A stretch of 64,000 nucleotides of DNA from Tenacibaculum sp. 190130A14a. Lineage in GTDB: Bacteria > Bacteroidota > Bacteroidia > Flavobacteriales > Flavobacteriaceae. The position numbers and the translations under genes were made by a program. The notes under the pieces are model-generated. The model saw nothing but the letters and a program-made list of their open reading frames with translations. It searched no databases and was not told the origin of the DNA. The DNA is taken from assembly GCF_964048965.1 (NCBI RefSeq), contig NZ_OZ040189.1:3352501-3416500 (forward strand), in the 5' to 3' direction. Below are positions 8,853 through 17,500 of this stretch, in pieces; position 1 is the stretch's first letter, and each line of letters begins with the position of its first letter.

Positions 8853-10415
8853 ATGGTTAAAGAAATTCAGGTACGCGTTAATTTAGTTGAACAACGAATT
8901 GAGGATATATTAAAAAAGAAAGCTGCTAGAAGCTTAAAAATATCTTCAAAAAACATAACCGCTGTTAAGGTTTTACGAAAATCAATCGATGCTCGTAAAA
9001 AGGAAACAATATTCAATTATAAACTTGCTGTTTATATAAACGAACCTATTCCTGAAACACCTGATTATATTTTTAACTACAAAGATGTTTCTAATGCCAA
9101 AGAGGTACATATTATCGGATTTGGACCTGCTGGTATGTATGCCGCTTTACGCTGTATTGAATTAGGGTTTAAACCCATTGTTTTAGAACGCGGAAAAAAC
9201 GTTCAAGATAGACGTAGGGATTTACGTGCTATTAACCAGTTTCATACGGTAAATGAAGACTCTAATTATTGTTTTGGAGAAGGAGGAGCTGGAACCTATT
9301 CTGATGGAAAACTATATACACGAAGTTTAAAACGTGGAGACGTTCGTAGAATCTTTGAAAATCTGGTTTATCATGGTGCTACAGAACAAATTTTAATTGA
9401 TGCTCATCCACATATAGGAACAAATAAACTTCCAAAAATTATTCAAAATATTAGAGAAACCATTCTTAAATATGGTGGTGAAGTTCATTTTGAAACTCGT
9501 GTCTCTGACTTTGTTGTTTCAAACAATAAAATGAAAGCTATAATTCTAAAAGACGGTACAGAAATACCAGTAAGTGCTGTTGTTTTAGCTACTGGACATT
9601 CGGCTAGGGATATTTTTGAATTGTTACATAAAAAAGATATTCAAATTAAGGCAAAATCATTTGCTATGGGGGTTCGTGTAGAACACCCTCAAGAATTAAT
9701 TGATCAAATTCAATATAGTTGTTCTGGACAAAGGGATGAATTATTACCCGCCGCCGCTTATAGTTTAGTTCATCAGGTAAACAACCGTGGTGTATACTCG
9801 TTTTGTATGTGTCCTGGAGGTTTTATCGTTCCAGCTGCTACTGCAAACGGAGAAGTTGTGGTAAATGGAATGTCTCCATCTAGAAGAAATAATAAATTTG
9901 CCAATTCTGGGATTGTTGTTGAAATTAATGTTGAAAAGGACTTACCAAAATATCAACAATTTGGTGAATTAAAAGGATTACAGTTTCAAAAAGATCTTGA
10001 AAAACTTGCTTTTAATGCTGGTGGAAAAAGCCAGGTAGCTCCTGCACAACGTTTGACTGATTTTGTAGAGGGACGTTTATCAAACTCATTAAATGACACT
10101 TCGTATCAACCTGGATTAAATTCATCTCCTTTACACTCACTACTTCCAAAAATTATAGGAGGTAGACTACGAAAAGGATTTGCTGCATTTGGTAAAAAAA
10201 TGCATGGTTATTATACTAACGAAGCCAATATTGTAGGGGTTGAATCAAGAACATCCTCACCTGTAAGTATTCCTCGTAAAGAAAACTTAGAACATCCACA
10301 AATAGAAGGTTTATATCCTTGTGGAGAAGGAGCTGGTTATGCCGGTGGAATTATTTCTGCCGCTATGGATGGTGAACGATGTGCTGAAGCAGTAATCGCA
10401 AAATATACTTCGTAA
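8853..10415 (+). CDS. COG2509-type FAD-dependent oxidoreductase
   Basis: 520 residues. A helical/beta N-terminal domain of ~80 residues precedes the dinucleotide-binding motif GFGPAG (89-94), which is followed by the ERG acidic end of the second strand. Further flavoprotein landmarks are CFGEGGAGTYSDGKL near 145, VLATGHSARD near 245 and the C-terminal YPCGEGAGYAGGI motif that contacts FAD. The family is widespread but biochemically poorly defined ('uncharacterised FAD-dependent dehydrogenase'). The N-terminus (MVKEIQVRVN) looks native, which supports ATG 8853 although it lies 4 bases from a promoter box. Confidence 0.9.
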   Translation: MVKEIQVRVNLVEQRIEDILKKKAARSLKISSKNITAVKVLRKSIDARKKETIFNYKLAVYINEPIPETPDYIFNYKDVSNAKEVHIIGFGPAGMYAALRCIELGFKPIVLERGKNVQDRRRDLRAINQFHTVNEDSNYCFGEGGAGTYSDGKLYTRSLKRGDVRRIFENLVYHGATEQILIDAHPHIGTNKLPKIIQNIRETILKYGGEVHFETRVSDFVVSNNKMKAIILKDGTEIPVSAVVLATGHSARDIFELLHKKDIQIKAKSFAMGVRVEHPQELIDQIQYSCSGQRDELLPAAAYSLVHQVNNRGVYSFCMCPGGFIVPAATANGEVVVNGMSPSRRNNKFANSGIVVEINVEKDLPKYQQFGELKGLQFQKDLEKLAFNAGGKSQVAPAQRLTDFVEGRLSNSLNDTSYQPGLNSSPLHSLLPKIIGGRLRKGFAAFGKKMHGYYTNEANIVGVESRTSSPVSIPRKENLEHPQIEGLYPCGEGAGYAGGIISAAMDGERCAEAVIAKYTS

Positions 10416-10419
10416 TTTA

Positions 10420-10451
10420 TTGGTATATACTCATGTTAAGTGGTATTTTTG
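10420..10451 (+). promoter_or_regulatory. Bacteroidota-type promoter for the DedA-like gene
   Basis: TTG (10420-10422), 21-base spacer, TATTTTTG (10444-10451). It begins 5 bases after the preceding stop codon. It overlaps the longer open frame that could start at 10440 and so favours the ATG at 10479. Confidence 0.7.
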
Positions 10452-10478
10452 CAGTCTCTAAATTTTGATGTCAAAATC

Positions 10479-11105
10479 ATGACCAAGAAAAAAAAGAAAA
10501 AAGGAAATAAGAAACCACATGTAAAACGTTTGCATAATTATTATCAGCGAACAGGTTTTTATATGTTTATTTGGGAAAGTTTAAAAAAAGCTTTTTGGCC
10601 TATTGTTATTGCTGTAGTAGGTCTGTTATTGTTTAACAAATATGTGTACAATATTGGAGAAGGCTTAGAGGCTATGACTCAAACCTTTTCAAGGACTGGA
10701 GTATTAATCACTTTCTTTGTTTCAGAAACTATCTTAGGATTGATTCCGCCAGAAATTTTTATTGGTTGGTCTAAAAAGACCTCAGACCCAATTTTAAACT
10801 TAGCAATTTTAGCTACTTTATCTTATTTGGGTGGTTTAACAGCATATTTTTTAGGAAGAGCTTCCCTTAAAATAGATTCTGTTAGAAACTATTTAGAGGT
10901 TAAAATGGCCAAAAATTTAAAAAACACTAGTAAATGGGGTGGGTTTTTAATTTTAGTTGGAGCCTTATTACCATTACCTTTTGCTATTAGCTGTTTAACA
11001 GCAGGAATGATCAAGTATCCTTTTAAAAACGTTGTAATTGTAGGTTTGTTCCGATTTTTACGTTTTGCTCTTTACGCTTGGGCAATTTTTTCTGCACTTA
11101 ATTAA
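10479..11105 (+). CDS. DedA/VTT-like membrane protein
   Basis: 208 residues from ATG 10479; an upstream start at 10440 falls inside the promoter. A very basic Lys-rich N-terminus is followed by hydrophobic segments near 40-60, 80-100, 108-128, 155-175 and 185-205. The central ETILGLIPPEIFIGW and the closing LVGALLPLPFAISCLTAGMIKYPFKNV segments fit the SNARE-associated/VTT (DedA) superfamily of inner-membrane lipid scramblase-like proteins. The specific role is not known. Confidence 0.75.
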   Translation: MTKKKKKKGNKKPHVKRLHNYYQRTGFYMFIWESLKKAFWPIVIAVVGLLLFNKYVYNIGEGLEAMTQTFSRTGVLITFFVSETILGLIPPEIFIGWSKKTSDPILNLAILATLSYLGGLTAYFLGRASLKIDSVRNYLEVKMAKNLKNTSKWGGFLILVGALLPLPFAISCLTAGMIKYPFKNVVIVGLFRFLRFALYAWAIFSALN

Positions 11106-11112
11106 AATAAAT

Positions 11113-11349
11113 ATGGGACTTACAAATAATGATATTTTTAAAAAACTTAGAGTAGCACATAAACTTAGAGATACTGATATTATTGAAATTTGCGCTTTAG
11201 TTGATTTTAAAGTTTCTAAATCTGAAATCAATGCTATTTTTAGAAACGAAAACCACCCGAAATATGTAGTCTGTGGCGATCAATTTTTAAGAAACTTTTT
11301 AAATGGATTAATTATTCATTTAAGGGGTCCGATGCCTGAGAAAAAATAA
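11113..11349 (+). CDS. Half-length DUF1456 (YehS-like) protein
   Basis: 78 residues from ATG 11113, which lies 7 bases after the previous stop. The sequence MGLTNNDIFKKLRVAHKL and the SKSEINAIFRNENHPKY block match one repeat of DUF1456, known in E. coli as YehS. The usual protein is about 150 residues with two such repeats, so this is a single-repeat version. An in-frame upstream extension into the end of the preceding membrane-protein gene is unlikely to be used. It is probably co-transcribed with the DedA-like gene. Confidence 0.75.
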   Translation: MGLTNNDIFKKLRVAHKLRDTDIIEICALVDFKVSKSEINAIFRNENHPKYVVCGDQFLRNFLNGLIIHLRGPMPEKK

Positions 11350-11371
11350 AAATATTTTCGTAAAAAAAATA

Positions 11372-11408
11372 AATCCGCATAAGTCTAACCTATGCGGATT
11401 ATTTTTTC
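11372..11408 (+). terminator. Intrinsic terminator after the DUF1456 gene
   Basis: AATCCGCATA/TATGCGGATT perfect 10-bp stem, 9-base loop, followed by ATTTTTT. Confidence 0.9.
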
Positions 11409-11540
11409 CCCTTAAATTCCTCTCCCATTGCTGGGCGATGATGACACAAACATACAACCTCTTTTTAGTTTACAAAATGGGATTTCCGCAATTTAAAATG
11501 TAGTTTTCCGCAAAAGGAGGTATTTATCAGGTTTTCAACC

Positions 11541-11574
11541 AAATAAAAGAGGGAGATTGTTTCTACAACCTCCC
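11541..11574 (-). terminator. Intrinsic terminator of the giant secreted-protein operon
   Basis: Read leftward: GGGAGGTTGT, loop AGAA, ACAATCTCCC with one G-T wobble, then CTCTTTTATTT. It lies 15 bases past the stop codon of the 2917-residue gene. Between it and the previous terminator (11409-11540) I see nothing convincing. Confidence 0.8.
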
Positions 11575-11588
11575 TTTATTATTTAATT

Positions 11589-14500
11589 TTATTTGATTAT
11601 TAATTTACGTTTTAGTCGTTTTCCATTGACTCTTAACTCGTACATATATACACCGGTTTGAAGTTTAGTTCCTCTAATTTCTCCATTCCATTGTAATTCA
11701 TGTTTTGTATTTGCTTTTACTTTTCTTGAAACAAATGTGTGTAACTTCTGTCCAAGTAAGTTATATAAACTTAGGTTTACATGGGCATCATTAGAAATAC
11801 TAAAACTAATTTTGGTATATTCATCTACAGGGTTTGGTCTATTTTGAGATAGTGATAAACCATAATCTGTACTAGATTCAATTTCTTTAGCTTTTAATCT
11901 AAAAATGTATGGAGTATTCATATCTCCGAATACTTGGTTCGATTCAAACTTCTCAACGTTACCTAGCTCAGTAATATCAATTCCGTTATATAATTTAAAT
12001 GTAATATTTTCAACTGGTGTATTACTTCCTACCCCAATATAGTAGTGATATGCTCCATTTATAAATTCAGCTTTAGAAACTCCTCTTAACTCATTATTTA
12101 CAAAAGCTAAAATGGTTTGTGCTTCATCAGAAACAACATTTTCATCATCAATAACACCATTGATGTACATAAAATTAGCATATTTATTAACGTCTATTGT
12201 TAAATCTAAATCTTCATATAAAGGAGTTTCTTCCAACTTACTTGTAGCAATTGCTTCATTTTTTGAAGAGTTACGTGAAACAAACGACCTAGCTTCTGCA
12301 TTTTTAACAATTCCTGAATAGTTAATTGCTCCTGAGTTTTGCGATTTAAAGATATATCCTAATCCTGGGGTTAAATGTGTTAAACTACCTCTCCAACCAT
12401 TGGCTGTTGAATATTCAGCAAATAAACCTCTTCTTTCAATTCTATCTCCCTCACTAACTTTTGTTGAAGTAAATGATCGTAATGCGTAACCTGTACGCTG
12501 TAAATCATTTGGATAAAATGGAAGTGCGTTTCTAACATTATTTCCATTTATAACTAGGTCTTTATCTAAACTTACTGGAACACCTGTTACTTCAATATAT
12601 TTCACATCTTCATGAGAAGCGGCTACATTAACTAAATATGCTTTTGTAATATCTAATTCTGTTAAACCTCCTGTGAAAACATTGTTTGTACCAAGTACTG
12701 CAATTCTGTTATCTGATAAATCAAGAATCTGCGAATTAACTGGTAATCCTTTGATTGCTGTCAATGATAATTTATTTGATGCTTCGCTATCTTTTAAATT
12801 AAAACTTAATTCTTGATATCCTGTTACAACTGGTATTCTTCTTCTAACTTTTTCTCCTACCGTAAACTTAACTGGTGCAGCATTCGAACCTACTGTAGCA
12901 TTTGAATTAAAACTATAATTTTCAATAATCCCTTCATACTCGGTACATTCTGAAGCATCCCATATTTTAAAGTTTAAGGCTGTAGTTTCTCCAATATTTC
13001 CAAATACAGTTAAATCTACCAAACCGTTAGCTCCAACTTTTGCATATCCTCTTATTTCATTTCCTACATAGGCTTTTACGATATCATTAATGTCTGCAGA
13101 GTTTTGAGAATTAATAACTAAATTACCTTTTATATTCATTGAAAATGGATACTTGTTTTCAAATCCAGTTTCAACAGGTGGCTCCGGACACTGAACAGTT
13201 ACCTCAACTCTAAAACTCTCTACTCCTAATTTTAAACCAGTTTCTTTGTTACTCGTTTTTATATAAATCGTAGCGGTATGAACACCAGGATTTAGATAAT
13301 TTTTTACTTCAAATTCTAAATCTCTATTTGTTTCTGTAGCTCGAATAATATTTAATGCATCTTTGTCTGGATTTGCACCTTTGTTCACACTAAACCAAAC
13401 TGGTAAGTTTTCAAAAGTATATGCCACATCTACTCCTCCCTCTTCGTTAATCAAATCAATATAATCGATCAATGTTGCTTCTCCCTGATTTTGTGTTATC
13501 GAGATGTTGTTATGACTCCACTTTAACTTACTTCTATTTACAATAAAACTCCAAGATGTTTTGTCTATCTTATTTCCTAAAGGATCTTCTAACTTTTTAT
13601 CTTTTACAAAAACGGTTAATCGTGCTCCTTCTACGAATTCTAAGTCTGAAATTTTCATATTGAAATTAATAATGGTATTATTTTCAGACATGGTTGTTGT
13701 AAATTGAATGTCCTCCACAGTTTTTGTTTCATCTAATGGAGCTGCCTCTTCATTGGTTATAAAATCAATACCTGATGCGGTTGTACCTTGCGCATTTCCA
13801 GTAAAATCTTGAATTGCTTCATCAGGATTTCCATTTATTCCTTGCTTTGCCAATGTATTATTATTGAAAACAAAATATGCTTCTAAATCATTTTCATTTC
13901 CTAATAACTGGTTTTTGAAATTACTTGCAATTTCTAATGGAGATCTTGCAGATTGCCATAGTCTCATTTCATCTATAGAACCTACAAAAGAATCTGTTGC
14001 CCCTATTGAAGATATTATGAAATCCTCTGTATTTACTTCATTACTTATGGTAGAAATATTTCCTGAACCAACTTCTCCTCCGTTAAAATAAATAAGAGCA
14101 TTCCCATTTGTTTTATCTAATACAACCGCTACATGAGTCCAAGTAAATGGTTGTAATCCTCTTATTGATTTTACTCCATCATTTGTAATAATCTTACCAT
14201 CTGGCATTAATGAAACGTGGTAATTTGATCCTTTTTGAACAATTGGCACATTGCTTCCTGATGGATACTTTGATGGGTTGACCCACATTTCAATAGTCAA
14301 TTTATCTTCTAAGCTAAACTTATCATTATGAGGAACAGTAATAACATCTGATACATTATCTAATTTCACCGACGTTAATGGCTTTGGTACTCCTCCTAAG
14401 ATTCCACGCATTGCCAATGAATTTAAGTTTACTGTTGCTGGATTAATTGGAGCTGAGAATTTAGCCGAAATAGTTCCTGTGGTAAAGATCCCTCCATTAT

Positions 14501-17500
14501 CTGGTGTTGTTAAAACCAATTGAGGTGCTTGTCTTGCTATTTTCCCTGATACAAAAGGAGTTGGGTTTTTCCTATTATTTGGATTATCTGAACCACCATC
14601 TCCACATACAGGTACAATTCTAAAGTTATATACTCCATCTGTTAAACCAGAAACATCTGCACTATATTCTACTTGATCTGTCTTTGAATTTAAATGTTGT
14701 TTTAATGTTTGTAAATCTAGCTTTCTTAATATTTTAGGTGAATTATTACCTTCAATTGTATATTCTAAATCTACAGAGAAATCATTATCATCTGACATGT
14801 CTTTTAACTCAGGAATTCTAAAGTTAAAGTCGAGTTTCTTTTTATCAGAACCATTTACCACCCAATCATTTTGTGGTGCATCTGAGGTAATTTCTTCAAT
14901 ACAAGCTCCTGTAAAATGTGCGGTTACTAATATTTCAGCATACGGTTTTATACCAACTTCATTATACTCATCTACACCATAAGAACGGTATCTATCTCCT
15001 GTTTGTTCACACTCAGAGTACATTTGAATTTTTATATTCTCATAAGAAATTTCTGAAGGAGCATCTGTTCCTCTAGAGATACGTAATTGCGCCTTGATTT
15101 CTTTCCTTACTCCTGTAGGAGAACTTGAATCCAAATCAAATACAAATTTTGACGATGTTGTTGGTTCAAAAATTGGTGATTCATTCAAATTCACCACAGC
15201 ACCTAAAGGATTCGAAGCACCTGACATACCTACAATATAGGTTTTTCTTGTAGCATCTTTTGCTATTTGGGTATTACGTAGCGTTAAATTGTATAATATA
15301 GATTCATCTCCTGTACCATAACCAACTACCTTATCTACAATTAATTCTACTCCTTCTCTAGGAACAGTTCCAGATTCGAAAGGACAAGAACTTCTTCCAG
15401 CATTTGTTAAGAACATTGGTGTATCATATTCTGGATCTCTCTTTATTAACACATCAAAGTGATCTCCCGCATCGTCATCACTCAATGTGAAACTATCTAC
15501 TCTATTGTTTCCATTCTCATCAGTATCGGTTCTACTGTTAAAGTTATGTACTTTGGTTTCGTTGTTTAGCGTAAGTCCAACTCCAAAGACTGTAAAATCT
15601 GTTGAAAAACTAACACCTACATAAGGTCCTCCACTAAATGAATTTCCAGTACTTTTTGTTTTTCCTCTAGATAAGGTATAACTAATCTCTGTTAAGGCAT
15701 CAAATGTAATTCGCTTATCTAATACAGAAGCATTTAACCCTGCACCACTCTGACCAACATCATTGTCATTAGTTAGTTTCTTAGTGGTTGAACTAAAATC
15801 AGGAGCATTATCAAAATATGCTTTGGTACGCTTATCATGATTCTTTTTTATAATTGCTTTCCACCTAGAGATTTGATGTAAGTAATTCTTGATGTCTTTA
15901 TCTTCTCTATCATTTGGTGTACTTGCCAAAAGCTTTTCTAAGGTACCTTCTAAATCTAAATAATCTCTATCGTCTGGCGCTGTTTCAATATTGTTGTTTT
16001 TATCATATTTAGCTATTGCCAACTGATATAAATTAGGGATTACAATATCATTTAAACTCTGTTTTGTATAAATAAAAGGAGTTACGGTAGATGGCTTTGC
16101 AACCTTGTCTGAATTTTGAACTACCGGTGAACAACCATTTAATTTTAACACTTGCCCTGTTCCAAACGTAATTACTTTTGACGTTCCAATAAATACATCT
16201 GCATCTTCGCCTACATAAGTAGGATCTGAAGGAGTAGAAACTGATTGTTCTAAAGTAACCGTTTCTGAATTACCACTATGTCTTACATAGTCAAATTTTC
16301 CACCAATTAAACCTTTGGTATCACTACTTGTTTGTAATACTGGATTTACAAAACCTGCCACTGTTCCAACTCCTAATGGTGCTGCAACAACTCCTGTTAG
16401 GATTTGTTTTTTAACTTTTAACTTGGCTCCTATTGAATTATCAACTTCTAAACCTATACCATTTTCTGCTGAAAAAGAATAAGAGTAGGTGGCTCCTTTT
16501 GCCAACGTTGAAGAACTATTATCTCCAGGAGGATCATGTAACACAAAACCTACTTGAGGATCTATCAATGTAAAGTCTGAATTTCCTTGACGAGCACCTA
16601 AAATAATTGCTTTTTTAGTAATGGAAGCTGTTCTACCGTTGTGTTCAGCAGAGATTAAAAAACTTCTTGTATGGTTTCCTAAGAAATTAGGCGATGAAAC
16701 TTGTGTAAAAAACTCCAATACTCCTTGACTTAAACTATTCCCTGATAAATTACTATCTGATAAAATAGCATCACCACCCAAAGTAATTTCAGCACCTTCT
16801 ACTGGACACATATTAGCTCCATACCTTTCAAAAACCTTTACGTCCATTTTAAAACCATCATGAGAGTTAAAAGTATAGCTTCCGTCACAGGTACTATTTA
16901 TTTGTTCTCCTACATAATCTCTCATATTATCTACATCTCTAACTCCCGCCATATCGAATTTATATAACTCAATTTCTAGTTCGATATCGTTTCTAAATTC
17001 AAAATCATAAACTACATTTTTACGTCTTAAATCTATAATGGGACTATTCAATAGTCTATTGGTATCTGTATTGGTAATTTCAACACGATATTGCCCTGGT
17101 AATAAATCATTTATTGTAAAAACAGTTGCATCATTGTTAAAGTTAGCAGCATTGATTGTTTTTTCAAACTTAGGAAATTCAATATCCGTTCGAACAATTC
17201 TTCCTGTCCAAGCTCCCACACTATTGTTACATGGAACTACTATATTTCCAATAAAACTTCGTCTGGTAGTATTTTCAAAATTCACATTCTGTAAAGGTTC
17301 TTCCAATACAACTTCATAGCTATTTCCTTCTGGATTTAAACCTGTATTAGTCGCTTTATATGTATATTGTATTTCTCGTACATATTGTTTATGTGATGTA
17401 TTATCAAAGCTACATCCTCCTTCAAATTGTAAATAATTATTCTCTACAGTACTTACAATAGAATTGATTGCTTTGGTTCCATATTTTTGATCAAAACTAT

